This document shows, in pieces, positions 38,112 to 50,908 of a stretch of 64,000 nucleotides of DNA. The notes beneath the pieces were generated by a model. That model was not told the DNA's origin. It was given only the letters and a program-made list of their open reading frames with translations, and made no database searches. The stretch is taken from NCBI RefSeq assembly GCF_000189635.1, contig NW_002476421.1, positions 217,954 through 281,953 of the forward strand. Direction: 5' to 3'. The stretch comes from Tetrahymena thermophila SB210. Lineage: Eukaryota > Ciliophora > Oligohymenophorea > Hymenostomatida > Tetrahymenidae. The first letter of the stretch is position 1. Every line of letters starts with the position of its first letter. The translations under genes were made by a program, and so were the position numbers.

Positions 38112-40199
38112 TCATAAAAAAAATGACATATTATTTTTTAATTAAAAGTATTGTCTTTTGTTAATTAAATCTTAAAATTTAGCAATGTATACTGGTAATT
38201 ATTTCTTTATTTTATTAGAAAAAATTTATATTATTTAATTGAAGGTTTTTCCTAAAGAATACACATCAGATTTATAAGAAATATATTCATATTTCATTTA
38301 TTCAGGTGAAGCATAATATTTTGTAAACCCATAAGGTATTATATTTTAATTAGTTAAAACTATTTATGAAATACCAAAATCAGTGTAAAGATAGCGTCCT
38401 TATTTATTTACCAAAATATTTGATGGTTTTATATCACAGTGAATAATATTATACATCTATAATGTAATTAAACCATCAAGTAAGTCGAATATTATATTCA
38501 ATAATTTTAGTTCTTCAAAAAATGATGATTAATTATTTTGAATATTTTACAATTCTTATGATAAGTCCATTTCACACTTTTCTAACACCAATATTTAGAA
38601 TTCTTATTAAACCACAAAATCAAGTAAATTTACTATATTATACTCATATTAAATAAAGGATTGTAATATATATAATAATTAATCTTACTCTTGATTATTG
38701 TTATTAAATTGTACTTTTATGATTACTTCATTTTTTATTTGTTATTTATTATTTTCTTAATTTTATATTCCTTCAAAGACCACTCCTTCTCCTCTTACTG
38801 CTATTATTTTCTTAGCATAATAATTTCTTGAACTTATTTTTTAAATTATCTCAAACATATTTTTTTCAAGATTTAAAATTATCTTAGATTGTTATTTTTA
38901 ACTATTCTATAATGATTTATTTCTATATATTTTTGATTGATTTTTAAATTCAATAATATTAATTTCAATCTAAGTTTATAGAGTTAGTATGGTGTTAAAA
39001 TTCATAACTGATATAAAATCAAAATTAACATTTTTAATTTTTTTCAATATAATATTTTTTATTTCTGCAATTTTAAATCTCTAATCTGAATTACTACAAA
39101 TCATAAAGTCTTATATGATATTATATATTTATCTTAAATTATCCTTATAAAAATCACATTTCTGAAAAACTGCTGAGTAGTTTTACAAAACGCTATCCAT
39201 TATATGGCCTAGATTAAAGACATCCTGCTTTTTAAAATCATCTTGAAACTAAAATTTAGGACTAACTAAATCGTCATTTTTGTATTTCAAATACATGCGG
39301 AATTTTTATAGTTGTTCATAATATGAATTAGAAGCAATAAAATCAGATATTTTAATATAACCATTCATATTGACAAGAATATTGCAAGGTTTTAAATTTA
39401 AATGAGTAAGATTTTATTCATGAAGTTCATTTAAAAAACAAGCTAAAATGAAATTAATCTAAAGAGGGTATTTAAATTTTTTTGAATTAATTTCTTGAAA
39501 ATATAATTATAAGCTGGTGCTGTTAAAGTTAAACTTACAGATTTCCATTTCTTATATGAAAATCTAATCTTAAATAAACTACTATTTAACATTTAGCATG
39601 TATTTTAATTAATAGTTATTCTAATACTTTTATTAAAATTCTGATATATTTTATTCTAAAGCTTTTAATAGATCATCAATGTAAGGATAATTAAATTATT
39701 AGAAATTTATTATTTTAATCGCAACTTCTTCTTAAGTTTTTAGATTTTTAGCTTAAAAAACAAAACCAATTTCTCCTTTAGAAATTAATTTCTAAATTTC
39801 ATAATTATATAATTTTAATAAAGAATTAATTTTTTTGTTATAAATGAAATAATCATCTAAATCTAAGTCTATTTCAAATGAATTACTTAAAGAGCTATCA
39901 ACCTAGCTATATTACTTAAATTAATCAATTTATAATTCTTCTTAACTTTCACTATTATTAGATATTTTTTCATATTCATACTCATCTTATAAGAAATACT
40001 AATCGTTTTGCTCAGTAAATACATTTTAATTCATAGATTAGTAAAAGTTTTTCTAAGAATTCTCATTAGCTTTTACATGAACTACATTTTGATACTAATC
40101 TTTTTATTCTTCACAAATATTAGCTTAATCAAATTTATATTTATTTTAACTTGACTTTTTAATTGTTAAAGTATTTGAAATATCATTGCTTGGAAACAT
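38112..40199 (-). CDS. Double-kinase protein, pseudokinase plus kinase, TPR tail missing (K2)
   Basis: Uninterrupted 695-codon frame, start at 40197-40199 (MFPSNDISNTLTIKKSSQ, nearly identical to K1). The first domain has SKGEIGFVFQAK and VAIKII, but its catalytic loop reads HLNLKPCN instead of HRDxKxxN and the metal-binding motif reads SDFIA instead of DFG, so it is probably a pseudokinase. The second domain keeps VIIKV, IIHCDIKPSN, TDFGIS, ASPEQ and DVYSLGK and should be active. The protein stops soon after, at TGA 38112-38114, so the TPR region of K1 is absent. Tandem duplicate of K1 with starts 2900 bp apart. Substrate unknown. Confidence 0.8.
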
Positions 40200-41049
40200 C
40201 TTTTTATCTCTAATCTTATTTAATATGATTAATAAATATTATTTTTAGCAAAATTTAATTTTTTATAAGAAATATTAGTATAATTAATGTATTTATAATG
40301 CTCTCATTATAATGATTATTAGATACGTAAAAATTTAATACAATAAACAAATTATTACGCCATCAAATTATATTATAAGTATTCAAATTTTATTTTATTT
40401 CAATTTATAAATTGGTGACGTATTTAGTACATCAATAAATATTAAACTAATCTTTTAAATTCTGATATTTGTATTGTTATTAGTAATTGAAAATATCTAA
40501 TGAAATGAACAATAAAAAGTATTTTTAAGTTGTAATTTAATCGAAATTTTTTTTACAATCCAATTTTTAATTAAATCACCTTATTTAATATTTATTTAAA
40601 ATTAATTAATTTTGGAAATTTTTTGAAATCAACTTTTTTAAATTTGGATTTATTTATTTATTTATTTATTTTGTGCTTAAACAATAACAGAAAAAATATG
40701 TTTTGTATAATTTTATTTCTATTTTTGTTAAAAAAATATTTGGTGTGTTTTATTTAAAATATTTAAAATTCTAGTTTAATTTAATCCAATTATTTTATCA
40801 AAATGTATAAATTCACCAAAATTAAAAAAGTAGTTCTTTAAAATATTTGGTTATTTATAAAAAAATAATTTACAAAGTTAGAATTTAATCAAATTATAAA
40901 ATAATCAATTAAATTTTTAATTAAATTGAACTTTATATTGTCTTAAGATTGGAAGGAAAAAACATATTTAATTGAGTTTTAATAAATAGATATAAATATA
41001 CATAAATAAATAAATAAGTTAGTAATTAAGTAAATAAATCATACAAGGT

Positions 41050-41511
41050 ATGAGGATTGGTTTGAGCAGTTTTATTATTAGGTAATTTAATCAGGAGGTT
41101 TTTGCTCCTGCTTTAGAGAGAAATAGAATAGGTTTCAAATGGAAAATGGTAGATATTGATCTTGTGCTAATTATTTATGTGAAAAATGTCATTAATAATT
41201 CAGTTTAAAATGCAACAGATAAAATAGTTAAATGTATATTAAATGATAATAAAATCAGATTAAGAATAATATTTTTAATTAAGTAAACTTATAAACAAAA
41301 ATTCATCTTTTGCAAATATTTTATTAGTGTGTTTTTCAAAATGTAACAAAGAATAGCATATAAAAAGAATAATTCATTTAGATAGCTTCAATTTTAGATT
41401 ACTCTAAAAATTTGCAATCTAAAATCTTTAGTGGTAAAAAATAATAAATTTAAATTACATTTATTTGTATTGGAATATGTTTTGTCTTTACATTTTTAAT
41501 TTATGAGTTGA
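41050..41511 (+). CDS. Possible small protein, unrecognised
   Basis: ATG at 41050 opens a 153-codon frame to TGA 41509-41511. The first 45 residues (MRIGLSSFIIRQFNQEVF..., then APALERNRIGFKWKMVDID) have normal amino-acid variety and less AT-rich codons. The rest is Lys/Asn/Phe-rich and looks like non-coding AT-rich DNA. It may be a first exon followed by an intron, or chance. No domain recognised. Confidence 0.25.
41092..41110. other. Perfect short hairpin
   Basis: CAGGAG (41092-41097), loop GTTTTTG, CTCCTG (41105-41110): a perfect 6-bp GC-rich stem in AT-rich DNA, inside the possible ORF starting at 41050. Confidence 0.5.
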
Positions 41512-41672
41512 TGTAAAAAATCTACGTATATTGCAAAATAATACATAAAAAAGAAATTATCATTTGTTCTTTCAGATAATTGGATTTATTATTAACATTA
41601 AATACTGCATCAAAAAAGCAGAGATTATCACATATAAATAAATAAATTGGATTAAAATTTTAAATACTTAAA

Positions 41673-42572
41673 ATGAAAAAGCTACTATTCAACTTTACAA
41701 AAAGTTTAAAATATTAAGGGAAGCAACAGTTTTCTTGTGTGAAATCAGTTTAAGAATTAGAGACATTTTGGGATAGTTTCTCTGAAAAATATGTTACTTA
41801 GGATAACAGTATAAATTTGTTCTACTTTTCTCTTTTAAATATGATTAAATTTGATTAGAGAAACAAAATTCTAGAAGTTGGAGCTGGAGGTGGCTATCTT
41901 CTAAACCATGCTTTAAAGTATAAAAAGCCTTCTGCTGAATATTTTGCAACTGATTTATCAGAAAATATGTTGAAAATATTGTGTAGAAGAATGAACTTAC
42001 AAGATTGTTTAAGCAACTAATAAGTAAGCTAGAATCTTTACAACTTAACAATATAAAAGGCAAACGGAGAAGCACTTTAATACTAAGATGATACTTTTGA
42101 TTGCTATATTTCTAATTTATGCCTTTAATTAACTTCTAACCCAGAATTAATGATCAAAGAGTCATACAGGGTTCTTCAAAAAGGAGGTTCAGCAGGTTTT
42201 TCAGTTTGGGGTGAAAAAGATAAGTCGCTGTTTTATACTATTTTACCCTCTGTTTTAAGCTAATTTGGATATTAAGAACCTCCAATCAGAAGCAATTTTC
42301 ATTTAAACAATAGGGAAAAACTCATAGAAATGATGTAAAATGCAGGTTTTAAAAATGTTATATGCTGGAACTAGTTTGCACCATTTCACCACACAACTGA
42401 ATAAGAAATAAATAACTTTTTAAACTTTCCAAATAATTTATAAGCAATAGAATCTACTGGAGAAAATAAAGAAAAAGTTAAATAAGCTATATATCAGAAG
42501 TTAAAAGAACATATTATGGAGAAAAATCTTCCCCTTGGTTTAGATGGACTTTTGGTGATTGGCACAAAATGA
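41673..42572 (+). CDS. Class I SAM-dependent methyltransferase
   Basis: Single exon, 299 residues, start at 41673. Motif I is EVGAGGGYLL (Glu68 and the Gly-rich SAM loop), followed by an acidic residue in FATDLSENML (motif II) and ANGEALQYQDDTFDCYISNLCL (motifs III/IV, the adenine-binding and post-motif region). ESYRVLQKGGSAGFSVWG is the typical beta-strand after the R-V-L-K-G-G turn of Methyltransf_11 (UbiE/ubiquinone-like) enzymes. The N-terminal 40 residues are Lys/Phe-rich and could be a short mitochondrial targeting region. Substrate cannot be told from sequence. Confidence 0.85.
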
Positions 42573-43375
42573 ATGAATGAATTAATACTTTATTTTATAT
42601 TTGTAAAGATTACATTTCTATATTAATATTCTTTATTTATTTATTATTTGATAAATTTGAATTTTAATCAATTTACTTGTGTTAATTTACAATTGTTTGT
42701 TTGATGGATATAGATTATTCTTACCTCATAATTTAAAGATATCTTTCTAAAAAATTAATGTTTTGATATGAACTAAGTACTAAAAAATCTAATTATTTTT
42801 AGCCTAATATAGGAATACTAATTAATATAGCCTTTTATATTAAATATGTTTTGAAGTAAAAATAAATTATTAATTTAAAATATTTAAGATATTAAAGATA
42901 TTTAAAATTAAATGTATGATAAGTTATTTTTTAAAACAATTTAGTCAAACCATATAATTATTTGTAAAACTGAATAGTGGTTGATAAAATTAATTTTTTT
43001 TATTTTTCAGACAGGATTTTAAAATAAAAAATAATTAAAAATGTTAACAATTTTAATTATTAAAATAATGTTCATATTTTAGATTTAAAAATTTATTTTA
43101 ATCCTCAATCCTACTCCATATTTTTAAAGAAATTTTATTGTTAAAAATAAAATATTATGATTTAGTTATTAAAAAAAATATAATTATTTTACTTAGACTC
43201 TCTTTGTTCTAATTAGTATTAAAAATTTAATGCTTTGAGAAATATAAAAATTAAATTAAAATTGTTGTCAAATAAACAAATAAATAAACATATAATACTT
43301 GCAAAAGAACTAGAAATGTTGTAAATTAATCAGACTAAATAATAAAATATGGTATAATATTGTTTAGTTTAAAAT
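42573..43375. other. AT-rich spacer
   Basis: Short AT-rich region between the converging methyltransferase and multi-membrane genes, expected to hold both 3' ends. No gene seen. Confidence 0.6.
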
Positions 43376-45549
43376 TCACTTATCAAATAAATCAAAATAA
43401 ACATAAGCAGGATTAACTGTTAAGTAAGCAGATATTTAATACTTAAAAACGAGAAAATGAATAACTCCCTTTAGTTAATCACTTTAGTACTGTTAAATAA
43501 GCTAATAGAAAGAATCATCTTTTAAATCGTTATCAATTTTAAAGTAAAGAATGTTGCTATTGAAGATTTTAGATAATAAAGTAGTTGAATTCAATTAAGA
43601 TTATTTGTCAGTTTTATTAGTATATAATTTCATTTTTAAGAAATGAATTTTTTCAGAAATTTCATTGATTTCGTTTATACATTTTAAGCTTTAGCCAGCG
43701 TCAAAATTAAAGCAATCTAATTTTACTTTATATTTATAATCATTTTCATCATATTTAAATCTTCCCCATTTAGAGTTGTTGATTACCACTTCACATTTTT
43801 CGTATAAACCTAAGCATAAATGTAATATTTGATTTAAAACTTCACTTGATTAATATGGAATCTTGATGATTATTCTTTCAAGTTTAGAATTAGAGTTGGT
43901 CTTGTCTGAAGCCTATTTAATCAACTTTTATAACTAGTTGGAATCATTAATAACTATTTCTTTTTAGTCTCTAACTAAGAATGAGTATAAAATATCATAA
44001 ATAAGTTTGAACTGGCATACTGTAGCAATTACAAACAAAACTTTGATTTGATTTGAATTAGAAACTTAGCCTTTTATATTGTCCATGTTTGCAAGAAAGA
44101 AAAAGTAAGGGAATTAGTAGAAGAGGAATTTATAAATAACCAAGAATTTGTTAGTTTTGTTAGTGATATCTGCAAATATTTTTTTTTTAGATACAATTCT
44201 GTTGGTGCAAAATTGATATGTGCAGAGCCAAAATGTAGTGAAGTAAAGTGCTTTTTCTACACAATTAATAGGTCTATTATTTGAGTAGAAAGTACTTGAA
44301 ACACAAGGAAGTAAAATAAACATTAAAGGAAGGTAGGAGAAATAAGCTATTAAGAATGGAATAGAATATCTAATGTTTAAAATAAGGAGTCCAGTAAAAG
44401 ACATGCTTGTAACTATCTCATAAATCTATATAAGCGAATAATAAACACTACTACTGCTAATTTTACATGCAGTTGGTAAGCCATAAATAAAATAAACAAG
44501 AAATTCATTGATTGAACTGAGCAGAATTACTGTATAAATAATTTATGTTTCTATTCCTTAATAGATATAATCATTGAGAATGATCACAATTATATATGCA
44601 GGTAAGCAAAATAAAGAAAGGATGTTTGAGATGTAGAATCTCAGCGAATTGTGAGGTTTTGTACAGGTAGAATCAGTGTAGACATAATAGAAGTCTATTA
44701 ATCCAGAAATGTGTAGAGGTAAATTTATAGCAGCTTATGCTAATTTAGTAAAATCCTAAAGGAATATCCATGCTAAAACTTTAGAAAGAATCAAGCTGAA
44801 AAAGCTTAAATAAACTATCACTGCTATAGTATTATCGCTTGTGCCTAGATTTGTTTACTGTAATAAAAAAATATTAATTAAAGGACTACTTCATCAATCA
44901 ATCAATTATTGGTAGATGTTATTTTGAAATAAAAAAATGTATTTTTATTACCTGCTATTATATAACAAAGAGAAGCACGATAGCAAGATAAAACTTGAAG
45001 TTCTTATAAGCTGCTTAGATCAGTTTTATAGCAATAAATTGAGTAATTTTAAGGTTCATGGCGAAGTTGTTTATGAAAATTTTCAAGATTTGATTGATTA
45101 TTTAAATAAATTATTTGCTTTATTATTTCAACACGAATTAAAGTTTTCAGAAAGATAACTATTAAATTTCTAATCTTTAAGCTTTTTTGTAATCCTGATG
45201 TCTTCTTATATTTTGGAGTTTTTTGAAATAAATTTTGAGCTATTTTAAGAGTTTGCAATATCTATTCTCTATCTACTTACCAATCTATTTGATATTTTTC
45301 TGATAAAAAATCTTTCTATATATCTATTTTATTAATTCTGGTAATTTTCAATAGCATATATTAATTTTTTATATAGTCTAGCTTGTTAGGTTGTGATTTT
45401 GTTTGTTATTTATCTTCACAATACAGATAGTTTCTTTAATTTACATCAATTATCTTTAGCAAACGCCCTGCTTCATTATAGAAAGATACAAATTTATTTT
45501 TAAATATATATTCAGTAAAGGAGAATTTTGTAAAAAAGTAGTAAATCAT
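43376..45549 (-). CDS. Multi-membrane protein of unknown function
   Basis: Two exons, 45549-44952 and 44844-43376, with a 107-nt intron; together 688 residues in frame. The N-terminal ~200 residues are soluble, charged and Lys-rich. Then come about six hydrophobic segments (for example TIAVIVYLSFFSLIL, FYISNILSLFCLPAYIIVII, MSFTGLLILNIRYSIPFLIA, YLPLMFILLPCVS, KVLFVIATVCQFKLIYDILY) and a cytosolic-looking ~230-residue C-terminal domain (IIIKIPYQSSEVLNQILHLC...) ending at TGA 43376-43378. No family recognised; the layout suggests a ciliate-specific membrane protein. The upstream start is the first in-frame ATG after a TGA near 45660, and a further 5' exon is possible. Confidence 0.65.
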
Positions 45550-46784
45550 CGGAGTTATATTGAAAAGTATTTTAGAATGAATAAAATATACTATATAGAA
45601 GTATTCTAATGAATATTGTTATTAAAAAAAGAGATTTATAAAAACAAATAATATTAATCATATAAATTCTACTAAATAAAAAAAATAAATAGTTTTTTCA
45701 ATTCTAAAAAAGGTGATTGATTAAGCTATTTTATATTTTTAATATCCAATAACATTAAATATTATGAATGTATTAAGTTTAATTAAAAACTCAATCAATT
45801 TACTTGATATTTTTTAAATACCAAATAAATAATTATGAGAGTATTTAAATAATAAAATTTGATATCAATTGACAAATTGCCATAAAATTTTATTAGAAGA
45901 AATAATAGAAAAGATATAAATTTTAGACAAAACAGCATATTTAATCTAATCAAATCATTTCATTGAACATAACCATTTAAAAATGAAGGCAGTTTACTAA
46001 ATAAATAACTCAATTAATTTTGAATATACTTACTTTTTCTGGCTTTCATATTTTTAATTCATAATAACTTAACAAATAATTTTTTTTATTATACCGTGCT
46101 TTTTTTTGGATATTAGGTTTTTGTTTTATATAAATTCGTTGTAATAAGTGATATTATTTGTATTTTGAGAAATTCTTGTTAAATATATATTGGTGCTTTA
46201 ATTATCGAGGAACTATAGTATTTGAAATTTATCTTACTATAAATTTTGTAATATTGAATATTAGATGTTTAATTTGATAAAATATTTTTTAGTTTATCAA
46301 ATATTTATGAGATAGTAAGAAAAATTAAAATAATTGGTTTATGTCATTATAAATTAAATAAATCTTAAATATAATCCATGCTTTTTGCCAATTAATTAGA
46401 ATATTTTGATAAAGAACTTAAATTTTAATAAAATTAAATAAATAATATAATTTTTAAAAATTAATAAATAATTGAGCTTTGATTTTAATTCCTCTTTTTG
46501 TAATTATTTTCATATATAATTTAAATAATAACTTAATTATGAATTTATTTTGCAAAATCTTTATTACTTTTATTTACTTGACTATCTTTTGGTGATGAAT
46601 AATCAATTAATTGTTTTTTTGTTTTTTTTTTCAGTCTTTTTATAGCAAATTTTAAAAATAATTTGAAAAATCAATCAAATATTTAGGTTAAAATCAGATA
46701 GGTAGTTACTTTTAAAAGTTTAAAAAAAAAGCAAAAGAATCGCAAATAAATAAATATTTTACATAAAAGAAATATCAATAAGAA
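45550..46784. other. AT-rich intergenic region
   Basis: Between two divergently transcribed genes. Long A/T runs, no coding composition or RNA gene seen. Presumably contains both promoters. Confidence 0.6.
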
Positions 46785-48344
46785 ATGGACAAGACATGTA
46801 ATTTCTAGAATTTCTAACATTTTTAGTTGATATTGTATAATTAGGTCGAAATAACTTTAAATTTTTAAATTAAAAAAGTAATTAGCCAAAATGTAGATAA
46901 GTTTATGAAAGACTTAAAAGCAGTCACAAATAGAGATGAGTTTTTAGGGAAAATGAAGGAATATGAAAGCTAGTAAATATAAATTAAAATATAATTCATT
47001 TATTACCAAATTAAAACCCTTCATAGGCATTTTAAAGATGAAAGCATGAAATTTTTGTTATAAAAATAGATTTTATGGATATTATGAAAAATCAGTATAA
47101 GATAATTTATTAGATGAACTCAAGAAGAAGAGTTTTTAACCTGAGCATGTTGAAGCTTAAGCCTTTTTGAGACCACCAACATAAGCAGAGAAAGAGTATT
47201 CATTTATTTATAATTTTTAGCAAAAAATTGATTTTATATTAGAAGAATTTAAGCCTTAGAATTTTTGAACTTTTATAAATAGCTACATGCAAGGCCAATA
47301 TAGATATAATAAATTCAGCAGATAAATTGATGAAGAATAATCATAAAATTTGAGATAAATGTTTTAATAAAGTTAAGAAGGACAATTTAATACTTATGTT
47401 CCTCCAAAATATGTAATTAATTCATCATTTTTGAATGGGATTTTAGCTAATTCAATTATAATTTATAAAATATTCAGAACTATATAGATGTTTAAGCAAA
47501 CTCAAAGCAATATTATCCTGATAATGAGTTTTTCATTAAGGATACTAACAGACCATAATAAAGTTTTTCAAATGCTTAAAATATTTTCTTAAACAGAAAT
47601 ATTCCTGCTAATTTACAAGGATAAGAAACTAAGAACATTTATCCTCGTAAGCTTTTTGGAGCTCAAGAACATGAAGTTTCCCATCCTTACTTTTTAGCTT
47701 AGGAAGCTCCTTCTCTTGCATTAAAATAAAATATTTAAAAGCTTGGAGGAATTTAAGATACTCTTTCAGGTATTTTCAATATTAAAATCATATTATATTG
47801 ATAATTTTTTAACTAAAAAAGTCATGGAACCCTCACTTCGTGAAAACGAAAGAAAAGCTTTTTATGAAAAGAATAAATTTGATATACTTTAACATAATGT
47901 GGGAGTTAATGATCCTTCATATCTCCCTTTCCCTCAATAAGCAGTAATTTCAAATACATAAAATAGACCTCAAGTAGCTCAAAATGTTGTTTTGCCTAAC
48001 CCAGCTTAATAAAATTATAATCCTTTTGATAGAAATCCCTATCAAGTTGCATAACTCTCTAATTTATCACCAATCAGAAATGTTTAACCTGATAACTATC
48101 CTTCTTCTCCATTCAATAGTAATCATTATTTATTTTATAAAGCTTTTAAATAAAAAAAATAAATTTAAAAGGAACTGCTAATTATGCTCATTAAAGACCT
48201 CCCACAGGTATGCAGGGATAATATGACAAATTTTTATCATATAATGGAGTTAACAACAATTCTAATAAATTTGGTGCCACTACTGATTTAAGAAATTAAT
48301 TTGAAACTGGTCCAGTATTCATTAATGGAGCACAAAACGTCTGA
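46785..48344 (+). CDS. Gln/Asn/Pro-rich protein of unknown function (multi-exon)
   Basis: Start probably at 46785 (MDKT). Coding patches: KFMKDLKAVTNRDEFLGKMK (about 46905-46970), SVQDNLLDELKKKSFQPEHV then RPPTQAEKEY (about 47090-47210), GQYRYNKFSRQIDEEQSQNL (about 47295-47350). An intron from 47415 to about 47481 precedes NYIDVQANSKQYYPDNEFF. An intron of about 60 nt follows TLS near 47767. Later come EPSLRENERKAFYEKNKFD, a Pro/Asn/Gln-rich stretch, another ~50-nt intron near 48120-48172 and the tail RTANYAHQRPPTGMQGQYDK to TGA 48342-48344. No domain known. Composition and the repeated RPPT motif suggest a filamentous or cytoskeleton-associated protein, which is only a guess. The 5' half intron structure is unresolved. 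Confidence 0.6.
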
Positions 48345-48777
48345 AAATAATTTAATATAATTTAATTTATTGTTTATTTATCAAAATATTTTATTTTCAA
48401 ATTAAATACTAATTAAAAAAATCAAATAATCAATTTTTCATTCTCTAGCTTAAAGAAAATCAAAATTATTTAAAGGCAATTTAAAACTAATATGTTTTTA
48501 TTTACTTACTTAATTTAGTTTGTTTTTTATTTAGAAAGAAAATAAAATTATATTATTGAAATTTGTAAATTTTAATATTTAAGAAATTGATAAGCAAAGC
48601 AATTAATTATACAATAGAATTTAATAACTAACTAAATAAATAAATAATGTTTATTGACCAATAAATAAATACAATTAATTAATCATTATTTTATCATACA
48701 ATCATATGATTTTTTTATTTTGAAAACTCCAAATATAAAGATAGCAAGTGTTTATAAAATATATAAAAATCTTTGAA
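48345..48777. other. AT-rich spacer
   Basis: 430 bp between two co-oriented genes; no feature seen beyond A/T runs. Confidence 0.6.
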
Positions 48778-50908
48778 ATGGAAAGGAAATTTTATCTTCA
48801 AATTATAATACTAGGGATAATTTTATTATCTATAAAGTAGGTAGATGCTTTAAAATATACTATACTTACATCGCCTTTTCCTCCAATGGTTTATTGCACA
48901 GAGGGAGATACTGATAAGGCAAATTTTTAAGGATTAGACATAGAAATGTTTAATAATATTGCAAATGTAAAATAAATGTTCATATACTTATTACAATAGA
49001 TTGTAATTACTTTAGTTAAAAGGAATTAAACATTTTTAAAGTAATTAGGATGGGCGAGCACAGATTTTACTTATGAATGCATTGATTTTTCACAGTTAAA
49101 TTCATATTTATAAAAGACTGATAAATATGTAGGATTTATTGGAGGTCTAACTATAGATTCTAAAAGAGAGTAAGATGGAATAATATTTTCATACCCAATG
49201 TGGAACACTGGCATTTCTATACTGATATACAACAAAAATGATTACTGGCTTCAAGTAACTGTAATGATTTATTTATCAAATAGAGAACTTTTTTAATGAA
49301 ATTAAAATTATTTATCATTCATTATATTTTTAGGTCCTAACTTCTCAAATTTGTGCTTTAGTTATAGCAACTGCTTTAGTTATAGGATTTATTCACTTCT
49401 TTTTAGAAAGGCAAGAATATTGCCTTGATTAGTTTTTATGGAACTCAATGACCAGTATTTTTTTTATTACTACAATTAACCTGAAGAGAAGTGGGTCAAG
49501 ACTTATATAAATAACTTTTTGGTTCATGATTATGATAATTTCTTCAACTTATTTGGCAAAAATGACAAATATTCTAACAATTGAGTAACCTTTATACTCG
49601 ATCAAATCTCCATATGATTTGAACAATAAAAGGGTTATAAATTATTCTGTTAATAGCTATTAACTTTACTAATATGGTGCTATCCCTCTTTATTCAGATT
49701 TCGGATCTGATGGAGGTAAATAAATGATTATCTATCTATCTCATTAAATACATTTAATTTTAAATTATTTATTAACATTTTTTTTAATTAATTTTACATT
49801 ATTCTTTTTATTCTGTTTAATGTTGGTATTAATGAATTTAAAAAAAAAGAGACTTTATATGATGATATCAGCTTAGAGTAGGTTGTTAAAAATTTAAGCA
49901 GAGATGATGATTTTAAAGTAGTTGCATATGCAATTGATGACATTTAGGCTTAATCTTTTGAATTCTCAAACTGCAATTTATATTTAGTAGGAAGAAACTT
50001 TTATTAATTTAATTATGGTATGGCCTTTAATATGAATTAAGATCCTAACTTGATTTCTTAAATTAATAAACAAATTTAAATTTATAATGTCAATTCATTC
50101 AGCAAGAAAATAATAGATGCTTTTTTATAGAAAAATTACTCCAAGTGCAATAAAGGAGCATTTGATGATTAGATCACGTTTGATTAAGTAAATTCACACA
50201 CAATTTTTTAATTTTTATTTTAGAAGGAAGGTATTTTAAAATAATTAAAACTTAAAATTAAATAAAATCAAAGGTTGGAGGACTTTATATAATACAAGCT
50301 ATTGCTATTTGTGTTTCTATTCTAGTTTATTTAATTGCCAAAATACCTTTAGTAAGAAGAATTTTAATAAAGCTGTAGAAATATAAAATAGTTAGTGAGC
50401 CTATTTAAGAATCCAAAGCCTTATAAGGAGATGAATTAGTCTTATAAAATATCAAGCAAGTCACTAAAGAATAAATTACTAAATTTTAGTAGTCTATCGA
50501 AGATAGATTAGATGAAATGGATGAAAATATCATTAAGTTTTATGAAATTTTATTGAACGAAGAGCAACTTAAAAAGCTTAAAATTATTGAGGTATTTATT
50601 ATTTTAAACTAGAAAAATATTAATAGTTGTAAAATATAATTTTCTTTTTTAAATATTTGAAGTAAGATTAGAATAGTCACAATGATTTACTACAAAAGTC
50701 AGATCATATAAATAATCTTTTTATAAAAAAAACTGACAGTAAAATAAGTTATTAGAATCAAGTTCATTATGATCAAAACAATAAAGAGGCTAAGGAAGAT
50801 AACTAAGAATAACAATCTCAGGTTCATAAAGATATAGTCTTGGAAGGTGAAGTGGAAGCTGCCGAATCTGATAATCATGAGCATTTATTTGACAACAACC
50901 ATTTTTGA
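48778..50908 (+). CDS. Ionotropic glutamate receptor-like ligand-gated channel
   Basis: Six exons (48778-48966, 49000-49260, 49334-49715, 49850-50187, 50274-50591, 50663-50908) keep frame and give 577 residues. Order: signal peptide (MERKFYLQIIILGIILLSIK); ligand-binding half S1 (LDIEMFNNIAN...GGLTIDSKREQDGIIFSYPM); M1 (ICALVIATALVIGFIHFFL); pore loop (QFLWNSMTSIFFITTINL); M3 with a version of the SYTANLAAF signature (SSTYLAKMTNIL); S2 (VINYSVNSYQLYQYGA through SKCNKGAFDDQITFDQ); M4 (GLYIIQAIAICVSILVYLIA); then a charged, Gln-rich cytosolic tail with an acidic end. There is no amino-terminal LIVBP domain, so it is a minimal receptor of the kind seen in some prokaryotes. It should act as a ligand-gated cation channel in the cell or ciliary membrane. 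The ligand is unknown. Confidence 0.85.

Larger units (their letters stand above)
40200..41672. other. Spacer upstream of K2, with one possible small ORF
   Basis: 40200-40540 is K2's 5' flank (matching K1's). The rest is AT-rich apart from a less AT-rich patch at 41050-41170, which carries a possible ORF and a perfect hairpin, listed separately. Confidence 0.5.

Noticed and set aside
44937-45258. Two standard-code ORFs on opposite strands (plus 44937-45158, minus 45049-45258)
   Set aside because: The minus one is part of the larger ciliate-code multi-membrane gene; the plus one is its antisense shadow.
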